DNA of 64,000 nucleotides from Paratinospora sagittata (lineage: Eukaryota > Streptophyta > Magnoliopsida > Ranunculales > Menispermaceae): NCBI GenBank assembly GCA_035771175.1, contig CM069604.1, positions 19,531,115-19,595,114 on the forward strand, written 5' to 3'. The position numbers were made by a program, and so were the translations under genes. Under the pieces are notes generated by a model. That model ran no database searches. It saw nothing but the letters and a program-made list of their open reading frames with translations, and was not told the origin of the DNA. The first letter of the stretch is position 1, and each line of letters opens with the position of its first letter. This document shows positions 12,305 to 23,326 of this stretch, one piece after another.

Positions 12305-12832
12305 CATATATCATTCTTGCTGAAAGAGAAACTTAAGAGATAGTTCATAGGATACAATTGTACTTCAATTCATATCTTGTATACTGTATTGAGTACTAGC
12401 AGTAGTTATACAAACTGTTGAGTACCCAACTTCGTTTTTCAAACAAGTGGTTGTTCTCAAGCCTAAAAATTGAGAGAGATTTAGGTTAGTCTCACACCTG
12501 GAAGTTGAGATAGGTAGTTCTCTAGCCTGTAAGTCGAGAGGTTTAGGTTGGTCTCAAGCCTGCAAGTTGAGCATTGTAACGATTGTTCTCACACCCAGAA
12601 GTTAAGAAAATGTGTAACGGTTTAGTTCTCACCCATAAGAGAATCCCTTAGTGAAGAGGTTTCAAAATCCTAACTGAGGAGGTTAGGTAGTGGATGTAGG
12701 CAAGTAGCTGAACCACTCTAAATCGATTGTGTAAATTGATTTGCTTTTCCACACTTATCTAGTTGTTATTGCATTAACTTTAATTGTCTAAGTGTCCAAT
12801 TCAACCCCCTTTTGGACATACTTGGGCCAACA
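12305..12832 (+). repeat. Sire-1 5' LTR, 3' portion only
   Basis: Begins abruptly with ATATATCATTCTTGCTGAAAG, which matches (in reverse orientation) the Sirevirus solo LTR near 47100, and ends with CTTGGGCCAACA. It contains the repeated (T)CTCACACC-x-GTAAGTTGAGA hairpin units (12430-12660) and the conserved GGAGGTTAGGTAGTGGATGTAGG stretch (12680-12703). The upstream half, with U3 and TATA, is lost at the junction with the gypsy relic. Confidence 0.85.
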
Positions 12833-12833
12833 A

Positions 12834-12850
12834 TTGGTATCAGAGCAGAG
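12834..12850 (+). promoter_or_regulatory. Primer binding site (initiator Met-tRNA type), Sire-1
   Basis: TTGGTATCAGAGCAGAG starts two bases after the LTR end (12832), matching the usual TGGTATCAGAGC primer site of plant copia elements. Confidence 0.85.
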
Positions 12851-12889
12851 TTGCTCAATAAAGAAATCTAACAATTTCTTTGATATCAA

Positions 12890-14048
12890 TGGCAATGTTT
12901 ACAATTCTATCATGGAAGTAGGTCAATCCCTGGACAGACCACTCGTATTCAATAGAGACTGCTTTTCTTCGATCTAAAATCATCAGTTTATGGGAAATGG
13001 TTGTAAATGGTTACACCGTGCCCAATAAGCATATTGAGCTATGGACAAACAAGGAGAGACTCAACAATAAATACAACTCTCAAGCTGCCTATGCGTTATA
13101 TTGATGTTTACTCGAGGAAGAAGTAGAAAGGGTAGTTCATCTTGAAAGTGCTAAAGAGATTTGGAAAACTCTCAAATCAATTCATGGTGAAAAGATAATG
13201 AATCGAGATGAAAAGCTTAAGAAGTATGAAAAGTTATTTGATAAATTTGAAGTATCTGAAAAGGAATCTCTAGATACAGCCTGCTATAGGTACCAATCCC
13301 TCCTTTATGGAATGAAAGAACATAATCAGGAGATACCAATAGGAATAACCTTAGTGTGTTTCTGTGATAAGCTTCCAAAGAAATGGAATGATGATCTAAT
13401 CACCATTGCTGAAACACTTGATCCATAGGAAATGACTCTGAAAGAGTTATGTTATTTATTGAAATCCATGAAAGGAAAGGAGGAAACTAGAAATCAGGTT
13501 AATGCCTTAGATGAATCACTCACAAACTTTAGATTTCTAGGGTCTGAGTCAGTTCATGATGGCATACAAAGATTTCAACGATTATGTCTTGAATTTGAAA
13601 GGTTTGGGAAACTAATCTCTCACTCTACTTTAGTACAAATTTTCTTGAAAAATGGAAATACAAAGTAGAATTTCTAAAAGAATTTTCAAATCTATTTTAA
13701 ATCAGGTTTCAAGAAATTGATTATTTTTTGAGTGGATTAGAAACAACATCCGAGAGAGAGGACGTGCTTGCAAATGTGCCAAGCAGAAACAAAAGTGAGA
13801 TTGCTAATAAAGAAGATTTAAGGATGATAAGTCAACAATCTTCAACAAGCACAACAAGAACACTTGTACAAAATGAAAAATCCTTTGATAAAATGCCAAG
13901 AAGGAAGTCAACATGGAGAATGAACATCATGAAATATCTTAGTTGCTTCAACAAAAGGCAAAGTGCACAAATCGAGGATTTTGCAGATCTTGAGGTAAAA
14001 ACCAAAAATCTGTGCAAAGGAATAAAAGTTACTCTATCACTGCTATGA
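12890..14048 (+). pseudogene. Sire-1 gag remnant
   Basis: A copia gag pattern appears in broken frames. First comes EVGQSLDRPLVF near 12915 (the usual GxSxxRPPxF start), then ESAKEIWKTLKSIHGE near 13150. A UBN2-like capsid stretch fills 13198-13428, which ends in a TAG and continues in frame with EMTLKELCYLLKSMKGKEE. A lysine/serine-rich part follows to 14048. At least four stops or frame changes are present. Compared with Sire-2 gag, the zinc knuckles and coiled coil are not visible. All of pol downstream is missing, with non-coding sequence starting at about 14049. Confidence 0.65.
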
Positions 14049-14484
14049 TTATTTGAATACATTTATTAATGATTATTAAAATTAAATGATTATTTTTAAT
14101 CATGTATTGCTTGAAATGATCGAATATTTTGTTCACATGATTAATTTATTGATCATTGATCTATGGAATTTAATTATGGATATTTATTATTCGTCCATGA
14201 GATCTCTAAGAATGATTAATTGCATCTGATTAAAATCAGTGCATAAGTGTCCATGAGGATGCTAAAAGCATTTCAGGACACTACTACTGCATTTGAGTAG
14301 GACGCTACTATCGCATTGGTGCAGGACACTCATTGCACTAGCAGGACGCTCACAACATATAAGGACACTAATAAGCCCAAAGGCTTAGTTGTTCAACGAT
14401 GCTCGTCGCAAAGGGGATGTTGATCGATTTAAGTGATAAATTCACTAGGACGCTAATAATCATTAGGTAGTGGCACGTGAGTGT
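14049..14484 (+). other. Non-coding, motif-rich block upstream of the env-like ORF (left part)
   Basis: AT-rich sequence (14049-14250) is followed by repeats of AGGACGCT or close variants at 14256, 14274, 14299, 14323, 14343, 14362 and 14447. The block continues at 23327 after Sire-2 is removed. It looks like LTR U3 sequence but is not flanked by LTR ends. It is either an internal regulatory block of Sire-1 or an old LTR fragment. Confidence 0.5.
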
Positions 14485-16427
14485 TGTTGAACCAATTATC
14501 CTCATGTCCCTTATGAGAATATGTCCTTGTTATGAAAGATTTTGATGATTACAAAACTACATTTTGTTCATGATATTACTGCACATATGGCCTATCTAAT
14601 CTTACTCGAAGGCATCAAAGATTCAATGATGCATGGCGAACGTATTAAAAGATATTCTTGAAGACTATGATTGTTTGAACATGTTTATTTGTATGATTAG
14701 ATTATGATAGGTTGTAGGACCTTCTATGCCATGCGATTTAGCAATATGCATGCCTGCATGTTTTAATCGATTGGTTGCATGTTTGATTTAATCCGGTTAC
14801 TTTATGTTTTATCGAGTTTTAATCGAGAAATAAAAAATCGCTTTTATAAAGTTTTTCAGGACGCTAATGTTTTAGCAGCTCTCTCCTGGACTTGATGAGT
14901 CAGGACACTGATAAAATGTTAAGACGCTCAAGGTTGAACTGATCTGATTAATAAGGACGCTTACTTGTTAGTAGTGACCTTTTTCTTCTAAACCTTTGAG
15001 AGTGTCAGGACGCTGATTTAGCTTCAGCTCGGTGAAATATTTTCTTTTATCTTTAAGTGATTTCTATCTTTAAGGACGCTGATAAGTTATAAGTTGAATG
15101 AATTATCAGGACGCTACTTATGTAGGAGCGCTCTCATCTTTAGAATCAACGTAAATAACTTTCAGAACGCCTATCGTCCGTCAGCGCGCTTAAAATTGTT
15201 TTAAAATTATTTTTAACTGTTTAGGATGCTTGCTCTTGAGTAGCACCCTCATATGTTTTGCGTTTTCGAAACAAAATAGGACGCTTACTGTGAGGTAGCG
15301 CCTTCATGCTTAAAGTCGCTTAATTGTCAAAACAAGTCAGGACGCTTACTATTTAGTAGCGCCCTCAAAGGAACAAAACGACATAAAATATATTTTTGTT
15401 GTTTTGACATTACTGCCATTTTTGTTAACCTTTTTCAGAAACGTATGAATACTTTTCAGAACGTTCTAAAACTTGGTCAGAACATTCCTCTTCCATGAAA
15501 GGATCAGATGATTCAGGTGCTATCGCCGTAATATGCATTAAGTTGAATCGATTCATTTCTGGAAAGAATGTTAACGTTATATTTGAAATAACTTAGAGGG
15601 CCAAAATTACCACGTCCATTGCGCCTCTATTATTCCTATATGTACGTGCTCCCTCAGAGCAGAAAAAATAACTAATGAAATACGAAACTGATATTCATTC
15701 AAAACGTATTGACAGTTTTCGTTTGGGCCAAAACATTTTTTGAAACTTAGTCTTCTTTCACTTGTGCTTGATCTTACGATATTTTGAAAGAAAAACTTCA
15801 AGTCTTCTGGGTTGATCGATCTTCTTCTTCACTATTTCAAAAACCCATTAACGAAGACAAAAGCTATTTGAACCTGTTTTCTTCATAAACTTCATCATAC
15901 ATATTTCGCTGAATCTGTGGCAACAGAAGGTTCAATCCAAAGCGTTGTAAGTATCACTTTGATTTTGAGTAAAGGGAATCATATCTCATTATGTAATCAA
16001 ATTGTAGTGATGGGTAAGTCACTGAGTTAGAGCAAGTGTTGCTCAAAGTTGTAAGCGGTCTTCTCACACCAGTAAGTTGAGAATAGGTTCTCTCTCACCT
16101 ATAAGTAGAGAAACGATCCTCTCACACTCGTAAGCTGAGAAACGGTAATTCTCACACCCGTAAGTTGAGAAAGGGTTCCGGTTTGATCTTCACTCGTAAG
16201 AAGGTCCATAGTGGAGTTTGAACAAATCCTTACTGAGGTGGTTAGGTAGTGGATGTAAGCGAGGTCGAACCACTATAAATGTTGCTTGCATTGTCCCATT
16301 TACATTTACTGTATCTCATTGCTATACTTTGTTTAATTTTCTTTCATTATTCCTCACAATTAAAAGAAAGGTTAAAATTTGCTCAGTGTCCAATTCACCC
16401 CCCTTCTTGGACACATCGGGGCCAACA
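14485..16427 (+). repeat. Sire-2 5' LTR
   Basis: Starts TGTTGAACCAATTATCC and ends GGGGCCAACA; 1,943 bp. It holds an array of AGGACGCT motifs paired with AGCGCCCTC-like partners (14858-15367), a TATA-like TATATGTA (15637-15644), and a block of TTCTCACAC-x(2)-GTAAGTTGAGAA hairpin repeats (16070-16200). Confidence 0.93.
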
Positions 16428-16428
16428 G

Positions 16429-16446
16429 TTGGTATCAGAGCAGGTT
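16429..16446 (+). promoter_or_regulatory. Primer binding site (initiator Met-tRNA type), Sire-2
   Basis: TTGGTATCAGAGCAGGTT one base after the LTR end. Confidence 0.9.
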
Positions 16447-16480
16447 AACCATCAAAGTATTTAACCATCTTTGATTGAGT

Positions 16481-18105
16481 ATGGCAGGCAAAACGAAAGA
16501 AGCACGTATCTCTCAGGTGAAGGAAACTCCACCAACCGACCACCACTATTCAAGAGAGAAAACTATTCACATGGAAAACTAAGATTAGGTATTACCTTAA
16601 AGCCTAAGATCTAGAGTTATGGGATGTTGTGACACACGGCTGTCCAACGCCTACTAAAATAGTTGATGGTGCTACTGTCCCAAAGGATATAGACGAATGG
16701 AGTGCTAAAGAAAAGAAAAGAGAACTATTAAATAACCAAGCTGCAAACATTTTGTTTTGTAGTTTATCAATTGAAGAGTTCAATAGAGTTAGTGCGTGTG
16801 AAACCGCTAAGAAAATCTGGAACAAGTTAGAGGTCACCCACGAAGGAACTTTTCAAGTTAAGAAGGCAAAGCTCTAACTGTTAGTTGAAAAATATGAAAC
16901 CTATAGGATGAAGGAAACTGATTCGATAGCTGAAACTATTGCTCGGTTTACAACAAACATCAATGAGATGAAGAACCTAGGAAAAATCTATGACCAAGAA
17001 GAAACTGTTAGAAAATTTCTAAGAGGTCTACTCAGAGCATGGGAACCCAAGCCACAGCCATAGAAGAAGCCAAGAATCTGGTTGAATACACTTTTGATGA
17101 ACTATGTGGTTCATTAATGGTTCATGAAATGAAGCTAAAAGAGACAATGTGTCCGATCAAGATTGAGGAAAAAGAAAAAAAATCAATGCCCTTAATGCTG
17201 AAACTGATTCTGAAAATGATTCAGACTCAGAAAATGACATGACTATGTTATCCAGAAAGTTCAATAAGTTACTTAGGAGAAAAAGTAAGAATAACTCTTA
17301 CTCAAAGTTTCACAAGGGAAAGAAACTCGAGTCTAAACCTATAGAGTTAATATGTTACGGTTGTAACAAATCAGGTCATATAAGGAGTGAATGCCCCATA
17401 AAATATAAGAAGAACACCAGCTCTTTCAGAAAAGACAAAAAAGTTCTCAAAGCCACATGAGATGATTCAAGCTCAAGCGAAGATGAAGTAGATTCAGATC
17501 ACACGGCTGCATTATGCTTAATGGCAAGCACAGAGATAAAAACTGAACCTACTGACAAATTGCATGAGTTCAACATTTATATTCAGGAGCTTAAGTAAAA
17601 ACTTAGTAAAGAGATTAGGAAGAATGAAAAACTTAAGCATAGTCTTGAAAAAGCTCTTGAGGAAATTGAATTCCAAAAAGAAGAGCTAGACAGACTGTCT
17701 CTAGATAATGAACAACTTAAGAAAGTTGTTGGGAAACTAAAAAATGAAAATGAAACTCTTAGAAAAGAAAAGGAAGACCTGCACTGCACAGTGATTAAAT
17801 TCAAAAATGGTCAAAACATATTTGACATGATGTTAGGATCACAAAAATGTGCATTCGACAAGACTGGACTAGGCTACACTCAAGGGTCTAAACAAAAGGA
17901 GTACGACACCGTACTGACCAAGAGACCAAAATGCAACAAATGTCATAGGGAAGGTCATACAATACTCAGATGTAATGTCTTACGTAGAAAGAAAAGAAAA
18001 TATGCGTGGATTGAAAAATCTATTCTTACTAATGCTAACATGCATGGACCAAAACAAGCATGGGTACCAAAGTCAAAAATATTTTATGTTGTGTAGATAT
18101 GCAAA
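16481..18105 (+). pseudogene. gag: Sire-2 gag (capsid and nucleocapsid), broken
   Basis: The ATG at 16481 is the first after the primer site. The capsid part (UBN2 type) includes ANILFCSLSIEEFNRV and CETAKKIWNKLEVTHEG (16629-16877), then a TAA, then the KYETYRMKETDSIAETIARF stretch in the next open part. A CYGCNKSGHIRSEC zinc knuckle lies at 17353-17394 and a second, CNKCHREGHTILRC, at 17932-17973, both with all ligands. Between them (about 17590-17790) is a strongly heptad-like, charged coiled coil, then the KTGLGY motif typical of Sirevirus gag. Several stops and frameshifts make it non-functional. Its role was RNA packaging and particle formation. Confidence 0.85.
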
Positions 18106-18480
18106 AACGAAGATGAATGGTATCTAGATAGCGGCTCTTCCAGGAACATGTCTGGAGATAGATCTAACTTTCTAAGCCTTGAAAAGAAAAAAAGGAGGAA
18201 AGGTCACCTTCGGAGACGATAGCAAAGGTGATATTGAAGGCATTGAAACTATTGGTAACGATTCTCTATACATATCTGATGTACTTTATGTTAATGGGCT
18301 GAAGCATAATCTCTTGAGCATAAGTCAATTATGTGACAAAGGTTATGACATTTCATTTGAGCCAAATAGGTGTATTGTCAAGCATGGTGATAAAACTGTT
18401 GCATTCATGGCATCTAGAATTAAGAATGTGTATTGCACAAACTTCAATGCCATGAAAAAACAAAATGTAACATCTTTAAG
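18106..18480 (+). pseudogene. Sire-2 aspartic protease
   Basis: The active-site segment WYLDSGSSRNMSGD lies at about 18118-18160, with the catalytic Asp codon at 18127-18129, matching the copia DSGCSRHMTGD pattern. A frame shift falls between it and the next block (KVTFGDDSKGDIEG, LYVNGLKHNLLSISQLCDKG), which closes the protease. It cuts the Gag-Pol polyprotein when intact. Confidence 0.8.
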
Positions 18481-19640
18481 TGCTATCTCTAGTAATGATG
18501 CATGGCTATGGCATAGGAGATTAGCTCATAGTAATATGGACAACATATCTAGGATTGTTAAACATGATCTGGCCACAGGAATTTCGAAAGGAACTTACTC
18601 AAATGACAAGGTTTGTGAACCATGTCAACTTTGCAAGCACACCAGATCATCATTTAAGAGCAAAAGGCATCAATCAACCTCTAGAGCTCTCGAACTGATG
18701 CACATGAATCTTTTCGAACCAAATAAAACCCACAGCTTAGGTGGTAAATCACATGTGTTTGTGATTGTTGATGACTTTACTCGAATTACATGGGTATTTC
18801 TATTAGCTCATAAATCTGATACTTGTGAAACATTTATAAAATTCTGTAAAAGTGTCGAAAATGAAAAAGGGTACAAAATCAACATAATTAGGAGTAATAG
18901 AGGTGGTGAATTTGTCAATAAAAATCTCGAAGAATTTTGTAACAATCAATGTTACACTCACCATCTATCAGCCCTTAGGACACCATAGCAAAATGGTGTA
19001 GTTGAAGGAAAGAGCAGAACTCTACAGGAGATGTGTAGAACAATGCTCAATGAGTATAACACTGTAAATCATTTGTGGGGTGAAGCTATAAACACTGCCT
19101 GCTATGTGATGAACCGAGTTCTGATTAGAAAAGATTTGAATAAAACTCCATATGAACTATGGAAGGGTAGAGCACCCAACATCAGTTATTTTCGAGTATT
19201 CGAATGTAAATGTTTTATTCTAAATGATAAAGTCAATCTAGACAAGTTTGAACCTAAATTGGACATAGGAATATTCTTAGGATATTCTTCTCACAGTAAA
19301 GCCTACAAAGTCTTCAACAAATCAAATCAAACTGTAGAAGATTCAATTCATGTAAACATTGATGAAAGTGTTAATAAGAAAAATCTTGAGGATGAATTTA
19401 AGCAATTAAATTTTGATGACGATGAACCTAAGACAACCAAGGTTATAGATCTTGAACCTGAACCATTTCTAGAATTTTCTAAAAACTCTAGACTACTTCA
19501 AGGTCTTTCCCAAGATCAAATCTTAGGAGATCCAAGAAAAGGTGTATCCACAAGAGTCTCAATTCAAAAAGATCAAGAGCTTGTTGCTTTTGTATCACAA
19601 TTTGAACCAAATAAAGTGGAAGATGCATTGAAAGATGAAA
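18480..19640 (+). pseudogene. Sire-2 integrase with both catalytic Asp positions changed to Asn
   Basis: GAG-pre-integrase: WLWHRRLAHSNMDNISRI and CEPCQLCKHTRSSF (the H-H-C-C zinc site) at about 18505-18660. The core follows (HMNLFEP, FVIVDDFTRITWVFLL, IRSNRGGEFVN). In the family the first two catalytic residues are Asp in HMDLFGP and RSDxGGEF. Here both are Asn (codons 18707-18709 and 18896-18898). The third, Glu in NGVVEGKSRTLQEM, is present but lies after a TAG at 18987. The C-terminal WKGRAPNISYFRVFECKCF block is recognisable to 19240. It cannot catalyse strand transfer as it stands. Confidence 0.85.
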
Positions 19641-20560
19641 ACTGAATTTTTTCTATGCGAGAAGAACTAGGACACTTTGTGCACAACAAAGTATGGGAAT
19701 TAGTTCCTAGACCTTTTCATCAATCGGTTATAGGAACCAAATAGATCTTTAGGAACAAAAAGAATGAACAAGGCATCATTGTTCGGAATAAGGCTAGACT
19801 GGTTGCACAAGGGTACAACCAAGAATAAGGCTCCAGTAGCAAGACTAGAGGCAATAAGAATGTTACTTGCCTGTGCTTGTTATAAGGATTTTCCCTTATA
19901 CCAAATGGATGTAAAGAGTATTTTTCTAAATGGTTACATCAATGAAGAGGTATATGTGGAACAACCTCCAGGGTTTGAGGATGCTTAAGACCCGAAATAT
20001 GTGTTCAAACTCCACAAAGCCTTATATGGATTGATACAAGCTCCAAGAGCTTGGAATGATGGACTGAGTTCATTTCTTTTAGATCATAAGTTTCAAAAAG
20101 AAAAACTTGATCCAACTTTGTTTGTCAAACACCACAATGATAATATGCTCATTGTTCAAATATATGTGGACGATATCATTTTTGGTGCATCAAACAAAGA
20201 ACTATGTGATGAGTTTTCAAAATTAATGCCGAAGGAATTTGAAATGAGTATGATGGGAGAACTTACATACTTTCTTGGCTTACAAATTAAACAAATGCCG
20301 AAAGGCACCTTCTTAAGCCAATCGAAGTATGCTAAGGAAATGGTTAAAAAGTTTCAAATGCACAATTTGAAATCAATTGACACTCCTTGTACTTCTGCAA
20401 TCAAATTAGATAAGGATGAAAAAGGTAAATCAATTGATTCAAAACTTTATAAAAGCATGATTCGAAGTCTTCTGTACCTAACAGCAAGTCGACTTGACAT
20501 TATGTTAGGTGTATGTCTATGTGCAAGATTTCAATCTAAACCGAAAGAATCTTACTTAAA
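19640..20560 (+). pseudogene. Sire-2 reverse transcriptase
   Basis: Copia RT landmarks: [12 protein letters not shown] near 19785, where a deletion removes the next ~10 residues and shifts frame; [48 protein letters not shown] at 20027-20058; and the catalytic YVDD at 20163-20174. MMGELTYFLGLQI and the TPCTSAIKLDKDEKG stretch follow. The frame from 20001 to 20933 is open, so the damage is upstream. Confidence 0.88.
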
Positions 20561-21140
20561 ATGTGTCAAACGAATATTCAGATACATAAATGGCACAACA
20601 AATTTAGGAATTTGGTATTCCAAAGGTACTACTTTTGATCTCAGAAGTTATGTAGACTCCGACTATGCCGACAGTCTAACTAATAGGAAAAGTACCTCTG
20701 GATTTTGTCACTTTCTTACAAATTCTCTGATTTCTTGGTTCTACAAGAAACAATATTTCGTGGCACTATCCATAGCTGAAGCAGAATATGTTGCCGCTGG
20801 AACTTGCTGTTTTCAGGTTTTTTACATGAAACAACAACTTCAGGATTATCAAATATTTATTCAATGTGTTGAAATTTTATGTGATAATACTAGTGCTATT
20901 AACATATCTAAAAAACCTGTATTGCATTCCTGAACTAAGCATATTCAAATAAGACATCACTTTTACGGGATCATGTGCAAAGTGGAGATGTCGTATTATC
21001 TCATATTGGAACCAAAGAACAACTGCTGACATATTTACTAAAGCCCTACCAAAAGACCAGTTTGTTCATATTCGCAGAGAACTTGGAATGTTCTCTGAAA
21101 CCGATCTCTAGGACTTTGATGCTTACCTCCATATGGGGGA
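20560..21140 (+). pseudogene. Sire-2 RNase H and pol C-terminus
   Basis: GTTNLGIWYSKG, SYVDSDYADSLTNRKSTSG and ALSIAEAEYVAAGTCC are the copia RNase H blocks with their acidic residues in place. The frame then meets TGA at 20931-20933, and the last part (TKHIQIRHHFYG, LTYLLKPYQKTSLF-like) is split between frames. It degrades the RNA strand of the hybrid during reverse transcription. Confidence 0.85.
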
Positions 21141-21396
21141 GATATATTTTATGTTACTTTACTCTTTTGATATTTCAAAAGGGGGAGAAAGTATTATCAT
21201 TGAAGCATCATAAACTCAGGGGAGTAGAACACTAAGGGGGAGTCTTAGTGATAGTTTATGTACATTCCTTGCTAATACACTCATATCATATGAAACAAGG
21301 AAAATTAGTACTACATCTCATGCATACATACATCACTTTATTAGCTTGCTTCAACGCCTACGGTAATGTGTTTGACATCATCAAAAAGGGGGAGAT
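21140..21396 (+). promoter_or_regulatory. Sire-2 3' non-coding region with repeated polypurine tracts
   Basis: Three purine runs: AAAAGGGGGAGAAAG (about 21177-21191), AAGGGGGAGTCTTAG (about 21234-21248) and AAAAAGGGGGAGAT directly before the 3' LTR (21383-21396). Multiple polypurine tracts before the LTR are a known Sirevirus trait. The last one primes plus-strand synthesis. Confidence 0.8.
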
Positions 21397-23321
21397 TGTT
21401 GAACCAATTATCCTCATGTCCCTTATGAGAATATGTCCCTATTATGAAAGATTTTGATGATTACAAAACTACATTCTGTTCATGATATTACTGCACATAT
21501 GGCCTATCTAATCTTACTTGAAGGTATCAAAGATTCAATGATGCATGGCGAACGTATTAAAAGATCTTCTTAAAGACCATGATCGTTTGAAGATGTTTAT
21601 TTATATGATTAGATTATGATAGGTAGTAGGACCTTTTATGCCATGCGATTTAGGAATATGTATGCCTGCATGTTTTAATCGATTGGTTGCATGTTTTATT
21701 TAATAAGGTTACTTTATGTTTTATCGTGTTTTAATCGAGAAATCAAAAATCGCTTTTATAAAGTCTTTCAGGACGCTAATGTTTTAGCAACGCTTTCCTG
21801 GACTTGATGAGTCAGGACGCTAATAAAATGTTCAGACGCTCAAGGTTGAATTGATCTGATTAATAAGGACGCTTACTTGTTAGTAGTGACCTTTCTCTTA
21901 TCAACCTTTGAGAGTGTCAAGACGCTGATTTAGCTTCAACTCGGTAAAAGATTTTCTTTTATCTTTAAGTGATTTCTATCTTTAAGGACACTGATAAGTT
22001 ATAAGTTGAATGAATTATTAGGACGCTACTTGTGTAGGAACACCCTCATCTTTAAAATCAACTTAAATAACTTTCAGGACGCTTAACATCCGTCAACGCG
22101 CTTAAAATTGTTTTAAAATTATTTTAACTGTTCAGGACGCTTGCTCTTGAGGAGCGCCCTCATATGTCTTGCATTTTTAAAACAAAGCAGGATGCTTACT
22201 GTGAGGTAGTGCCTTCATGCTTAAAGTCGTTTAATTTTCAGAACAAGTAAGGACGGTTACTATTTAGTTGCTCCCTCACTTCATTGTTCAGTAGGACGCT
22301 GCTGTTCAGACATTACTGCCATTTCTGTTAACCTTTTTCAGAAATGTCCGAATACTTTTTAGAACTTTTTAAAACATTCTAAAACTTGGTCAGAACATTC
22401 CTTTTTCATGAAAGGATTAGATGATTCAGGTGCTATCGTTGTAATATGCATTAAGCTGAATCGATCCATTTCTGGAAATAATGCTACCGTTATATTTGAA
22501 ATAACTCAGAGCGCAAAAATTATCAAGTCCATTGCGCCTTTGTTATTCCTATATATACGTGCTGCCTTAGAGCAGAAAAACTAACTAATGAAATACGAAA
22601 CCGATATTCATTCAAAACGTATTGACAGTTTTCGTTTGCGCCGAAACACTTTTTGAAAGTTAGTCTTCTTTCACTTGTGCTTGATCTTACGATCTTTTGA
22701 AAGAAAAACTTCAAGTCTTCTAGGTTGATCGATCTTCTTCTTCATTATTTCAAAAACCCATTAACGATGACAAAAGCTATTTGAACCTGTTTTCAGCATA
22801 AACTTCATCATACATATTTCGCTGAATCTGTGGCAACAGAAGGTTCAATCCAAAGCGTTGTAAGTATCACTTTGATTTTGAGTAAAGGGAATCTTATCTC
22901 ATTTTGTAATCAGATTGTAGTGACGGGTAAGTCACTGAGTTAGAGCAAGTGTTGCTTAAAGTTGTAAGCGGTCTTCTCACACCAGTAAGTTGAGAATAGG
23001 TTCTCTCTCACCTATAAGTAGAGAAACGGTTCTCTCACACCTGTAAGCTGAGAAACGGTAATTCTCACACCCGTAATTTGAGAAAGTGTTCCGGTTTGAT
23101 CTTCACCCGTAAGAAGGTCCATAGTGGAGTTTGAACAAATCCTAACTAAGGAGGTTAGGTAGGGGATGTAAGTGCGACCGAACCACTATAAATCTTGCTT
23201 GCATTGTCCCATTTACATTTACTGTATCTCATTGCTATACTTTGTTTAATCTGCTTTCATTATTCCACACAATTAAAAGAAAGGTTAAAATCTGCTTAGT
23301 GTCTAATTCACAAAGGTTATG
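21397..23321 (+). repeat. Sire-2 3' LTR, 3' terminus replaced
   Basis: Starts TGTTGAACCAATTATCC as the 5' LTR does and aligns with it to GTGTCTAATTCA (23310). The expected CCCCCTTCTTGGACAC to GGGGCCAACA end is missing. Eleven unrelated bases (CAAAGGTTATG) precede the AGTGT duplication. TATA box TATATATA is at 22550-22557. The AGGACGCT array (21770-22300) and hairpin repeats (22975-23115) are kept. Confidence 0.88.
22550..22557 (+). promoter_or_regulatory. TATA box, Sire-2 3' LTR
   Basis: TATATATA. The 5' LTR has the weaker TATATGTA at the equivalent place (15637-15644), so the transcription-driving copy has a degraded box. Confidence 0.5.
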
Positions 23322-23326
23322 AGTGT

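Larger units (their letters stand above)
14485..23321 (+). mobile_element. Sirevirus copia element Sire-2, near full-length, defective
   Basis: Structure: 5' LTR (14485-16427), Met-tRNA primer site (16429), gag (from ATG 16481), pol, three polypurine-like tracts, and 3' LTR (from 21397). The bases before it (14480-14484, AGTGT) recur at 23322-23326, consistent with a 5-bp target duplication, although the last 30 or so bases of the 3' LTR are replaced. By eye the first ~270 bases of the two LTRs differ at about 15 positions (roughly 5%), so it is not a recent insertion. There is no env-like ORF, unlike Sire-1. Confidence 0.88.

Noticed and set aside
12430..12660. Regularly spaced short repeats that look like a CRISPR array
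   Set aside because: The units are imperfect, are hairpin-armed, recur in every Sirevirus LTR, and lie in a plant genome. They are LTR repeats.
13832..14062. Minus-strand ORF opposite the Sire-1 gag
   Set aside because: Shadow of the sense coding frame; no recognisable motif.
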